Shown here in pieces: positions 23,780-35,045 of a stretch of DNA of 64,000 bases. The notes beneath the pieces were generated by a model. It ran no database searches and had not been told where the DNA came from. It worked only from the letters and a program-made list of their open reading frames with translations. Position numbers and translations under genes: made by a program. This DNA comes from Ophiobolus disseminans. Its lineage: Eukaryota > Ascomycota > Dothideomycetes > Pleosporales > Phaeosphaeriaceae. Within the stretch, counting starts at the first letter, position 1. Every line of letters starts with the position of its first letter. Location: positions 378,507 to 442,506 of the forward strand of contig MU006225.1 in assembly GCA_010093685.1 (NCBI GenBank), in the 5' to 3' direction.

Positions 23780-26500
23780 ACTAAATTTGGGCCCACCTAG
23801 CGCGCTTGAACTAGCGCCTTCGGTATCCCAAAACTATCAAAATCCATTTCAGACTATCGCGAAACAACCTTCCCTCTGTTCCTAGAGCCTCTAGGCTAGG
23901 GGTTAAGGAGTGCAGCTAGGTGCAAATCTGCTGCCCTTATTGTTTAGAGCCTCCGTGTTCTGCGCACAGACCGCGTGCTTATCTTATTAGCACTGCAAAC
24001 ACCACAAACACTAAGTGCGCACCTAGCTGCCTTTTTGCTCTATTTTCTGCAATCCACTCTTCCTTCTCTCCCTAGAGGTTGACTAGTACAGCTAGTAAGA
24101 AAAGAAATAAGAGGAGGAGAAGTAAAATAGGGTACTCCTTTTACTTGTTTTTCAGTTCTAAAAAGCCTGTAGAGAATTAAGCTAACTCTACTTGTGCAAA
24201 AACAAGCTCTCTTTTAGTTATTTCCTGTCACTGCCTAATAAAAGAGAAGGAATTTCTTTACACACTATAGAGGCATAAAACGCGAAATACACACGCAGCA
24301 TGTCTGCTGCTGCAGGGGCAGAGCTACATAAGCTTGAGCCTTCTCTCTACTACAAAGGCATAGAGGAGGAGAATGCTATGTACATAGACTTAGCTTCTAA
24401 AGAAGATAAAAGCAGCTAAGATAAACTACAAGCTACAGAGATAGCTTCACTAAGACAAAGCAACAAAAAGCGAACACGAGAACAACGCTCCCTAAAGAAA
24501 CAACAGCAATAACTGCTAGTACAGGATGCAGTTGTATCCTCTTAAAAGGCAAGATAGGAGTACCTTATTGCACAGGGAGTACAAGCCTTTAAAGAAGCTC
24601 TTTAAGTTGTTTAAGGCTAAAATGCAGAAGCAGAAACAGCAACAAGAGACCTTATTGCTTAAGCTAGCCTAGTGTAGCTGTTAGATTGATAAGGTATTGA
24701 AACCTAATAATAGATAAGATAAATTAATGATAATGTGTTGTATTGTGTTGTTCTCTAGTCAAGTGCGGAGTTTAACTAGGTGTTAGATCTAGTACTAGTG
24801 TGCTAAGGCGCTCGTGCCGGCCCCTCCTATTTCTTTTAGTATTAGTAGCCTCACAGCACCCCTGATATCTGACAGTAGCAAGGTAAGGCAGAATTAGCTC
24901 TAGCAGTTACAAAAGAGCTAGCAAAGGAATTCTAAGCTTTTAAAGCACAGATTCTTAAAACTACAAATGCAGCTGCAAACACCCCTAAGCAAGCAAACCC
25001 TGCAAAGAAGACATATGCAGAAGCTACAGGGAACACTGCAGCTACACACTAAAACAAGACCTCTCTCTTAGAAAGACCTGCCTATGCGTCGCTGCCTAGC
25101 AATTAGCAGCAGAACTATAAGAACAACAAAAAGAAGAGAAATGCAGATAAAGCAACTGTAGCCTAATACAAGAAGGAGAGACAGACAAGAGAACTAGTAC
25201 TGCTAGTTAGCGAAGCAGGAGCTGCAGCAGCAGAGACAATTAATCCTCTAGCACAGCGAAATGCTACTAATACTGCGCTCTAAACAGTGTTAAACTCTAC
25301 AGCAGTAGTTGCAAACATCCGCCTTACAGTAAAAAAGAATCTAATTCTTACAACTACAAGTAACTTCACTGCTGAGTTTCTTCTACAGTACGCAGACCTA
25401 TAGCAGCCAGCAGTACAGGTTAGCTGCAAAGGTATGCAGAAACAAGAAAAGTAGATACAGGTAGTTGCACACGGAGTCTACATGCACCCAGAATTTATTA
25501 ACTCTCCTGCAGAGCTTAAAGCAGAAATTGAGACCTTTAATAACATAACTATCAAAGGCAACCCTAGATAGCTAGCAAAGCGCGAGAAACTTAAGAATGC
25601 ACATCTTCTACCTCTACATCAAAGGTACACCTCTATTGTCTTTGTAGTAGAAAGTGAAGAAGAACGCTAAAAGCTTCTAGCTTAAAGACAAATTAACGTT
25701 GCAGGAAGCATTGCTTACCTAGCTAAATACTAAGATATCTCCCTAAAGACCTAATGCTAGAGCTGCTTTAAGCTTAGGCACAACAGACAAATATGCAAAA
25801 GCAGAGGCTATAAGTTCTGTATAGAACGGCATTACACAAAAGACTACCTAAGCTGTACAGAATATAAAGTTACAGGAAGAATATGCATGCACTAGAAGCC
25901 TAGCTGCATAAACTGCTTAGGAGAACATACAGCTACAAGCAGACAGTGTACTTACTTAAGTAACACTAGTAACTCTACCTTAGCTAACTCTTCTCTATGT
26001 TAGAACAACAAGAAGAAGAGACATACTAAAACTAGGATATCTTAGATAGTACTACTACTAAGATCTAAGAAGAGATCTCGTTCCTGCAGCACAATGTAGG
26101 AAAGAGACAAGAAGTTTAACAAACTCTTCTAGAGCTAGCATTTGCAAAACGAACAGACATAGTTCTAGTACAAGAGCTAAGCGTATGGCTAGATAGTAGA
26201 GATAGTAGCTGGTTTTTATTTCTACATCTATCCTATACTCTAGTCTTGCCAAAATTAGATAAGAGGCCTAGAACAGCTATCTACATCCGCTTAGAAGCTG
26301 CAATTAAACACAAGCAAAGAGATAACCTTAGTATAGATAACGACCTTTAAGTACTAGAAATCTCAGGGCCTACAGAGCGCTTTCTGCTTCTAAACATTTA
26401 CAATGAAAAGGAGCTTGCAGAGGACTCTACCTTACAACTATAAGGAGTAAGGATAGTAGAAAGAGCTCTTTTACCCCTTTAACTCACACTACCCTTTCTT
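23780..26500 (+). mobile_element. Forward LINE fragment: leader, ORF1, start of endonuclease
   Basis: The leader (23,780-24,299) matches that of the reverse LINE. ORF1 starts at ATG 24300, is interrupted by a solo Copia LTR, and continues to cysteine-rich zinc-knuckle segments at about 25,755-25,960. ORF2 begins with an apurinic-endonuclease-like domain (SRIMQHNVGK...TDIVLVQE near 26,080-26,180). The copy breaks off near 26,500, where reverse Copia gag begins, so RT is absent. TAG and TAA stops throughout. Confidence 0.78.
24679..24874 (-). repeat. Solo Copia LTR in the LINE
   Basis: 196-bp Copia LTR in reverse orientation (TGTTAGATTG to ATATCTGACA) flanked by perfect TSDs GTAGC (24674-24678 and 24875-24879). 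It is the product of LTR-LTR recombination after insertion. It interrupts ORF1 of the LINE. Confidence 0.93.
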
Positions 26501-27629
26501 ATTGCAGAAGCGTCTCTCTAGCTATCCTGGGTAGTTGCACCACTATCAGCGAGAAATAAGGAGCTTTTAGCTACAGCAATAAATGCCTGCTTTTTATTCA
26601 CTAGTTTCCGCGGATAATTCAGGCTTATGTATTCCTAGAATCGTTTTATGATCTCCTTTCTTGTTATAAGAGGATTAAACCTTCTAGTATCTTAGAAGGT
26701 TGCAGCCTAAATAGGTGCTGCCTTGTTTACAGCCTGCAGGAAGTCTTTAGTAATATTATTAATATCATGTACCTTAGACACTCTATGCACTATTGCATCT
26801 AATAATGCTTTATTATACTCTACTAGCTATGTATCCCAACTGTGTGTATTGCGCATAGGCTTAAGAGCAGTGTAGTAGCGTTCGCGCGTGCGTTCCTTTT
26901 TAGGGCGGTTATTAACCCTAGCAGTAAGCTTAAGGTTAGCAAGCTACTAGCGTAGTGACTGTTCTAGTAGGCAGCATGTGCGTTAGAGGTAGGGCGCAAC
27001 TGTTAATTGGATTAGCTAGGTGACATGCTGAATACTCTTCTGTTAAGTATTATATTAGTAGAGATTAAGCTTGTATCTCTTAATGAGGGTCTTGTAGTAG
27101 TCTATATCCTCCTTGTAGGCTTTCTGGCCTTGGATTGATAACATAGATAGGCGTGTTGCCTCCTTAATTCTAGCTGCAGCACTATACTAGGATAGTTTAG
27201 GCAGGTCTAGCATAATTAGCTTGATTAGGAATGAGACTAGTCCTTCTTCCTTTATATCGTCCTAGATGTTGTAGGCTACGCAGCGCGCTTTGACTTAAGG
27301 AAGCTAAGTAGTCTAGTTATACTAGTTGCTAAGAATAACGGTTGCATCGCGGTAATTAATAAGCGACATAGTGTGGTTGTTAAATAGCTTTTGTTAGGTA
27401 GCTTTAGTAGGCAGCCTTAGTAGTAGCTTTAGTAAAGGCAGTAAGACTCTTAATTGTTAGATTTGATAAGGTATTAGAACCTAATAATAGATAAGATAAA
27501 TTAATAACCATGTGTTGTCTTGTTCTATTCTCTAGTCTAGTGTAGAGTTTAAGCGAGTGTCAGATCTAGTACTAGTGTGCTAAGGCGCTGTGCCGGCCCC
27601 TCCTGTTTTATTTAGTGTTAGTAGCCTTA

Positions 27630-28061
27630 TGTTACGAACAAAGGTCGGGACGTATCGATTGTTTGGGTGAGGACAATCATCCCGCCCGAAGTGGGGTAGT
27701 GCAACCATGTCACGTAACTACCATCGCGCTAAGGTAGACTATCGCGTAATAGCAGCCTATCTTACGGTGGCAGACTATCTTAGGATAGCAGACTATCCTG
27801 CGATAGCAGTCCACTAAGCGATGGTACGCAAGTATATAGACACCCACGTTGAGCTCCTACAGCTCATCGTGTTTAACTCAATACAGCGATCTTGGTACAG
27901 CCTTCCTAGTAACCCTAGTCATTGTAGTGAATCCCCTGTGACAGTCCTCTCTGTTCTCCTGGTCAGAACTGCTACAACCCCCCTGCTTGTCTATCTGCAA
28001 AACTTAACTATAGTGCCTCAGAACACTAGGGATATCCTCTCTACTTCTGAGCACCTTCACA
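27630..28061 (+). repeat. 5' LTR of Gypsy C
   Basis: 432 bp, TGTTACGAACAAAGG to GCACCTTCACA. Markedly less mutated than its partner (GGTCGGGACG here is GGTTAGGACA at 34614). A short open frame across it (27821-28195) runs into gag and is not a separate gene. Confidence 0.93.
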
Positions 28062-31000
28062 CTTTGAACACCCTCAAGATAGCAAGCGATACGTCTATGG
28101 ATACTCCTACCTTGGACCGCCACCCCAAAACGATGAGCAGCGCCGTTGCCAAACCTAAGCTGTTCTATGGCGTCCGAACTAAGCTTGAAGCATAGATCAT
28201 GCAATAGGACATCTACTTCCACATCTACGAGAATATCGAGGAAGCTAACAAAACGATGCTTATGATATCATACATGCGCGACAGAGCCTAGGAATAGGTT
28301 ACACCTAGACTCCGACGTTCTATAATAACAACATTACTAATGCTGTTAATACCAACCTCTTTGAAAATTACAATAAGTTCAAGGAACAACTCCGCAAGGA
28401 CTTCGGTATTGCCAAAGAACTAGCCGTGGCTGAGGGTAAAATACAGATCCTGAAACAGACCCAGTCCGTTAGCGATTACGCTATTCTGTTCCAGCAGTAT
28501 GCTATTCAGACGGAATAGAATGATGTCGCACTCAAACGATTCTTTAAGTAAGGACTAAAAGACAACGTCAGAATCGAGCTAATAAGGACTAGAGCAACGA
28601 TCACTAGCCTTAACAGCTTAATCGAGGAAACTATCCGTATCGACAACGAGCTGTACAAGCTACGACTGGAAAACCAGGCCTTTAGTGGCAAAATGGTCTA
28701 GTCACGCTAGACGTACAAACCCAACGACAGACGACTACGCAACATGTATCGCAAGTCCTATAGATTCTACGAGAACAACAGGCCTAAGCTAATGCACGTC
28801 GATGATACAGAATACGACAAAAATTGTAACAGCAAGCCTACTACTAAGTACAAAAGCAAGGGACAGCCTAACTAGGGCAAGGAAACACGATCCTGTTACA
28901 ACTGCGGCAAGCCTAGACACCTGTCTAGGAACTGCCGACAGCTAAAGAAAAACACGGTTACACAACAAGTTAATATAATTGAACATAAAGGACCTAACAA
29001 CTACAAAGAATAGGAAGTTGTTGAACCTATTGACTATAAGGAAGAAGAACACTATTCGCCCGCTACTAAGAGCGAGGACGATAATGTCCCCTTCTACAAA
29101 CTAGACCTTAATGAGGCCTTTGAGTAAACACTACACAGGATAGTTAACTTCGAAGATATAGGCATCTTCACCCAGCAAGAAGAAGGCTCCGCGCTACACC
29201 TAGGAAAACGAGTAGACGTATAGGCCTACTAGACAGGCGACATATCACTAACGTACTACAGGGACAACATAGACTAAGTGTTTAGTACCCTGCCTAACAG
29301 CCTGACATTAAAGCGCGAAGACGCAGTCGTGGATTAGAAAAAGAAAGCGTCGCCTCCTAGACAAAAGGAGAAGAAGCAGGGCAAGAAGACCTCTAAGACT
29401 TATGCAACTAATAAACAAGGATTGCACGTTCACTAGGAAGATACCGTACGCAGCGCAACAGAGGCGCGCGCTACGATAACTACCCTAGACTATAAAAACT
29501 AGGTAGACGAAGCAGAAAAACGATACGGTTACTAATAGAAGCAAAGCTACAAGCAGTACGGACCCTAAACGTATAGCTAGAACCTACGACATCCCTATTA
29601 CAGTAAATTAAGCTAGACAGCTTGTACTACCGACTATTGTACAGTACACTACAGCGAGAAAACCGCATTAGGATAGTTCCTAAGACTATAGATGCAGTGC
29701 CGATAGATAGCGTACGATTGTCTAACCCACGCTTGCACTATACACCTATAGAATAAACGTCTTACTAACGTATTCCCTAGGATAATAGAAAAAGAACTAA
29801 TAAGCTGAAACTGCCTCGTTAACAACTAATGCAGTAACAACCACTAGCACACCTGCATACGCGCAGGGTGTACACGGCACTAAGAGGAGAAACAAATTAA
29901 TAGGTTCTCTCTTTAGTCTTTTTAGAACTAAGTCATGCAACGACATTAACTCCGCACCCCTTAACAAACTCTAAGTAGTTGTTGAAGGACGACTAATAAA
30001 GGCATTAATATACTTAGGATCATTAATGAATCTGATCTCCCTAGAAGCAGTAAAACGAGCTAGCCTTGCTATTAAGCTTAAGAAGAATCCTGTATCCGTC
30101 CGTGTCGCAAACAGAAAGCAAAAGCCTAGACAAACGCTAATTACGCATAAGACATTAGCAACAATCTACATTAGTAAATACTAGAAGAAGATTTCCTTAG
30201 ACATTGTGAGCTTAGCTAGCAAAGATGTCATCTTAGGACTTCCCTGGTTACAAGAGGCCAATCCCCGAATAGATTAGACAAATAGAACTCTCTCGTTTAA
30301 AGATCACGCAGACGTACGTGAATCAAAGCCTGCGCATTAGCAGCGTTTAATAGTAGATAAGAAGATAATATGTGAAATCACTTTGACTAAGGCACGCAAC
30401 TAGAGTGAAGCGGCTAACACAATAGCTAAGATAAACAAAGCTATATAAGTTTTAAAGGAAGAAGAAGACGTTCTCTTTAGTATACCTAAGGCATACTGCG
30501 CTTAGAAGCATATGTTTTAGAACAAAACAGGCAACAACGCCTTACCTAAACATCAACCCTAGGATTGTGAAATTAACCTAGAAGAAGGCAAGACGCCGCC
30601 TTTCCTACTAATATACAGACTATTAGAACCTTAGCTGAAAGCAGTTTGAGAGTACATTAAAGAAAACCTAGCCAAAGGATACATCTAAGAATTAGATTCG
30701 CTAGTAGGATTCCTAATCCTCTTTGTACTAAAAAAGAATAGAGCCCTAAGACTATGCGTAGACTATCGCAAGCTCAACAACATAACGTAGAAGAATAGAT
30801 ACCCGCAACCTAATATATCTAAGCTATGAGACCGACTCTTAAGAGCTAGAATATTTACCTCGCTAGATCTGCAAGATAGCTATTATTAGATACGCATTAA
30901 GAAAGGAGACGAGTAGAAAACAGCATTCTGCACAAGATATAGACACTACGAGTATACAGTAATGCTATTCGGATTAACTAATGCACTAGCAACCTTCTAG

Positions 31001-32836
31001 TCCCTTATTAACAACGTGTTACGGAAACACCTAAACATATTTGTTATTGCATACCTAGACGATATACTAATCTATTCTAAGAACGAGAAAGAATACGAGC
31101 AACACGTTAAAACAGTGTTAGAGCTCCTTAATAAATATTATTTACGACTTAAACTATCGAAATGTAAGTTCTACAAGACAGAACTAGAATTCCTAGGACA
31201 TGTAGTAGAAATCAATAGAGTAAAGATTAGTCACGACAAGATCCGCACTATTCGCGAATAGGCAGAACTAAGAAATGTTAAGGATATCTAAGCCTTTAAC
31301 AGATTCGTTAACTTTAACCGACAGTTCGTTAAAGACTACGCTAAGGTTGCCACTCCCCTTACAAACCTTACAAGGAAGGACACCTCTTAGACATAGGGCG
31401 AGAAGGAAAAAGAGGCCTTCTAACTGCTAAAAGAAGCATGTATTACAGAACCAATACCTAAAACCTTTATCTTAGGGCAACTATCAAAGATAGAAACTAA
31501 CGCATTAGACTTAGCTATAGGAGCAGTCTAGTTACAAAAGCACAATAAGAAACAGCACCTAGTTGCCTACTTTTCTAAGAAATTTAGTGGCCCTAAAGAA
31601 CGCTACGATGTGCACAACAAGGAACTACTTGCTATAGTATAAGCACTTAAACATTAGAGGATTTATGCGGAAAGCAGTTTAGAACTCAACATCTACACTA
31701 ATTACAAGAACTTAACCTACTTTCTTATAACAAAGGCGCTTAATCGTAGACAAGTTAGATAGTGGGAAGAAGTTAGCGGACTAAAATTCCGAATTATCCA
31801 TACACCCGGCAAGACAATAGCTAAGCTAACGCATTAAGCTAATAATACAACGTCGCAGGCGTTAAGCACATTGACAAAGGTATCCTCCTGTAGAAAAACA
31901 AGGACAGGAGTATAAGCCCCGCCACTAGGATCAACAACACCTTCGAAATCGAAGAAATCATAACGATTACCCTGCAAGTACTAGACAAATTACAGGAAGC
32001 TCTAATTAGAGACTACTACGACAGCATAGAGTATAGACACCCTAGCGTCGCAAGAACTATAGGACTAATTAAGAGGAACTACGACTTTCTAAATATAAAG
32101 GATAAGGTTAGTTTATACATCAAAAAATGCGCAGACTGCTAGCAAAACAAGCATAGCACGCACGCACTGTACGGAGAAATACAAGGCATTAAACTTCTAG
32201 GAAAACTGTAGGAAGATATATCAATGGACTTCATTACGGGACTACCGCTATCTAGAGACCCTGTAACAGAGGTTAGGTACGATAGGATATACGTAGTAGT
32301 ATGCCGCCTTACAAAAGCAATCGAACTTATAACATACTGCAAAGATTAGACTGCAGAACAGCTAGGCTATGTAATCTGCGACAAAGTTGTTCGATATTAC
32401 AGCATTCTAAAAATAATTATCAGCGACAGAGACAAGCTCTTTACTTCTAACTACTAGAGTACGCTAATGTCCGCAATTGGAACTCAACGAAAGCTATCCA
32501 CGAGCTTCTATCTAGAGACTGACGGACAAACTAAGCGAACAAATCGCACGCTTAAGTAGTACCTAAGAATATACTGCAACTATTAACAAAACAACTAGGT
32601 ATAGCTATTACCTATAGCACAACTTGCACACAACAACAAAGTATCTAAAGCAATAGGGACTACTCTCTTCTTTGCAAATCACGGACAACATCCAAACCGA
32701 TTTAAAAGGACCTTGCTGTAAGGCGCACGCGCGCACGTGAGGCAAAGCCTCGTGCGTCGGCTGCGGCCTGTACGAGATATACTGTTCTGCACACCATGAT
32801 CAATGTTCATTGATTATACATACCTTTTTGGCTGCA

Positions 32837-32847
32837 TAGCGCAGCGG
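32837..32847 (+). promoter_or_regulatory. Pol III A-box-like motif in TRIM LTR
   Basis: TAGCGCAGCGG matches the tRNA A-box consensus TRGYNNARNNG. The same motif recurs in the second LTR at 33232-33242. It is a sequence match only. Confidence 0.45.
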
Positions 32848-32918
32848 GTGCAGACCTGCGTCCTGACATTATGATCAATGAACACCTGGCGCGCGGGGTA
32901 GGTCGAATGCCTGCGTGG

Positions 32919-32927
32919 GTTCGACCC
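32919..32927 (+). promoter_or_regulatory. Pol III B-box-like motif in TRIM core
   Basis: GTTCGACCC matches the B-box consensus GWTCRANNC and lies about 71 bp downstream of the A box of the first LTR, within a plausible range for pol III internal promoters. It sits in a hairpin (TGCG...CGCA around the TTCGA loop). A full tRNA cloverleaf is not formed. Confidence 0.45.
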
Positions 32928-34014
32928 CGCACAAAACCAGTTTCAGCATAAGCCGGCTCTGCGGGGCTGAGATGGGCGTCTTTTGGGCCGGTTGGCGCCA
33001 AAGAGCGCCATCGAGAGCTGCTGGAGGGTCCAGTATTACCTGCCTGTGTAGGCATGCGCCAACACGGTGCGCTGAGCACCTGAGGGCATGCGCTACGAAG
33101 AAGGGGGATATTGTAAGGCGCACGCGCGCACGTGAGGCAAAGCCTCGTGCGTCGGCTGCGGCCTGTACGAGATATACTGTTCTGCACACCATGATCAATG
33201 TTCATTGATCATACATACCTTTTTGGCTGCATAGCGCAGCGGGTGCAGACCTGCGTCCTGACACTTGCCTGGACCTAAGGCGGAAAAGGCCCTTATAAAC
33301 ATAGAAGAAATAAAGGAAACCTACGATGCAATGCGAGGCTAGATCTAGAATACTTAAGAAAGTAGCATCTAGCATGCCAACAAAAGAAGAAAATTGGCAC
33401 CTTAGCTAAAAAAGGGGGATAAAGTATATCTGCAAACAAACAATTTCCGCACGAAGCGACTAAACAAAAGTCTTAATTACGTTAAGGTTAGACTATTTTT
33501 TATTCTTAAACGCAACGGACTAGTTATATATACACTTAATCTACTAAAAGACATAAGAATCCACCCTAGGTTCCACGTTAAGCTACTCGAACCTGCTAAC
33601 CCGGACACGCTAGTACAGACAACCTTTAACTATAAACTAGAAGAAGACTACGAGTTTAAGGTTAAGAAGATCCTAGACAGCTAGTTAGACTACCGCGACA
33701 TTATGTATCTGATCAAATGGAAGGGATACCTATATTTAGAAAACACATAGGAACTAGAAAACTACCTACACAACTGTTAGCAGAAAACTAAGGAATACTG
33801 CAAGACAACCCTAGACTAAACTAACATAGTAGCTATAAGGAAGCTGCAACATAAAAGAATGCAACAGGACCTACTAGATTAATACAACTAAGCACCACTT
33901 GTTACTAGAGTTAACAAGCCTAGGTTAAGAAAAGGATTATTAAGAGATAACAGAAAATTATCAAAACTAGCAAGGTTAAAAGAAGAATTAAGAAGGAGGT
34001 TAGGAGCCTGTAAC

Positions 34015-34478
34015 TAGCTAGGATTAGCTAATAGAGTTTTAAAGGTGGTTAGCAGTGTACTCGAACCTAAGGCCTCAGAAGCCTAGTCTTGCACGTCTAG
34101 AAGTTTTAAATCCTAACGAGAATACTCTAACTCCCGATCTTCGACCTCTAGTAGCTCTACACGAGCCTGCGCAGTAGCAGCCTCTAGACGCGCTAAAGTG
34201 AGACACTTCTTACGCTTCTCCTTTGCTACCTTCTCCTAATTCTCTTTAGAAACAAAAAGGCTGCACTTAGCACCTACTGCAATACACCTAGCACAGCGGC
34301 CTAATGCTGTATCTACAAAACAACGCAGACCTATCTTTTCGCACCTCTAATAGCGGAATAATATCTCTAAACTCTTCTACTACACAATTGCGGCACGGTT
34401 GCGACGCTCAGTAGTAGAGGACTCCTTCTAGAGCGGACAGATGCTACGGGCCGAGGGCTTCTTGGATTCCTTAGGCAT
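34015..34478 (-). pseudogene. Antisense Cys-rich ORF relic in Gypsy C
   Basis: On the strand opposite gag-pol, between the chromodomain and the 3' LTR, a frame starts at ATG 34478 (MPKESKKPSARSICPL) and runs about 150 codons, interrupted only by TAG codons (the RIP product of CAG or TGG). Bases 34263-34352 encode cysteines spaced C-x6-C-x8-C-x2-C-x6-C, with a Tyr (TAT, 34350-34352) three codons before the first one. If that Tyr was once Cys, the spacing matches the Zn(II)2Cys6 pattern. A Lys/Glu/Leu-rich, probably coiled-coil segment follows. The function is unknown. The left limit is approximate. Confidence 0.55.
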
Positions 34479-34613
34479 GGTTAGAGAGGCAATACGGAAG
34501 CAGAACTCTAGCTTATAAACAAAAGGGTTTTGACTAGCTACTATAGGACAGGGATGCGCTGCAAAGGAGGCGTGCAGGCTGTTAAGGACGACACGCAATA
34601 AGAGGGGGGATAG

Positions 34614-35045
34614 TGTTACGAATAAAGGTTAGGACATATTAATTGTTTAGGTGAGGATAATTATCCCGCCTAAAGTAGGGTAGTGCAACTATGTCACGTA
34701 ACTACTATCGCGCTAAGGCAGACTATTGCGCGATAGCAGCCTATCTTGCGGTAGTAGACTATCTTAGGATAGCAGACTATCCTGCGATAGCAGTCCACTA
34801 AGCGATAGTACGCAAGTATATAGACACCTACGTTGAGCTCCTACAGCTTATCGTGTTTAACTTAATACAGCGATCTTAATACAGCCTTCCTAGCAACCCT
34901 AATTATTGTAGTGAATCCCCTATAACAGTCCTCTCTGTTCTCCCGGTTAGAACTGCTACAACCCCCCTGCTTGTCTATCTGCGAAACTCAACTATAGTGC
35001 CTTAGAACACCAGGGATATCCTCTCTACTTCCGAGCACCTTCACA
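34614..35045 (+). repeat. 3' LTR of Gypsy C
   Basis: 432 bp; same length as the 5' LTR with mainly C-to-T and G-to-A differences; followed by TSD CCTTA. Confidence 0.93.

Larger units (their letters stand above)
32717..33263 (+). mobile_element. TRIM-like miniature LTR element, 547 bp, GC-rich
   Basis: Two 152-bp direct repeats (32717-32868 and 33112-33263), each TGTAAGGCG to GTCCTGACA, differ at one position (GATTATAC versus GATCATAC). They enclose a 243-bp non-coding core ending in the purine tract AAGAAGGGGGATAT. TSDs CTTGC flank it (32712-32716 and 33264-33268). TG...CA ends, 5-bp TSD, purine tract and absence of gag-pol fit a terminal-repeat retrotransposon in miniature. It sits in the integrase of Gypsy C and, unlike its surroundings, is GC-rich with no RIP decay. 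Short open frames across it on both strands reflect base composition only. Confidence 0.88.
27630..35045 (+). mobile_element. Gypsy C: complete chromodomain Gypsy, 7.4 kb with nested TRIM
   Basis: 432-bp LTRs at 27630-28061 and 34614-35045, TSD CCTTA (27625-27629 and 35046-35050), polypurine tract AGAGGGGGGA before the 3' LTR. Gag begins about 28,096, with a CCHC knuckle at about 28,898 (CYNCGKPRHLSRNC). A protease-like GLPWLQEANPR is at about 30,239, RT runs 30,590-31,260 (YLDDILIYS), RNase H follows, and then integrase (SMDFITGLPLSRDP, about 32,220). Integrase is cut by the TRIM at 32717 and resumes at 33269, followed by a chromodomain at about 33,650-33,790 (YLIKWKGY). An antisense reading frame lies between chromodomain and 3' LTR. 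The element is dead: most frames carry TAG or TAA stops. Confidence 0.93.

Noticed and set aside
27821..28195. 124-codon ORF at the start of Gypsy C
   Set aside because: It spans the LTR/gag border; the LTR part is non-coding and only the end is the gag start.
32830..32940. A true tRNA gene in the TRIM
   Set aside because: The A and B boxes match, but the D stem and acceptor stem do not form; a tRNA-derived promoter is the most that can be said.
32807..33208. Four overlapping ORFs of about 97-132 codons on both strands
   Set aside because: They lie across the TRIM LTRs and core; high GC removes stops. No domain, and both strands are equally open.
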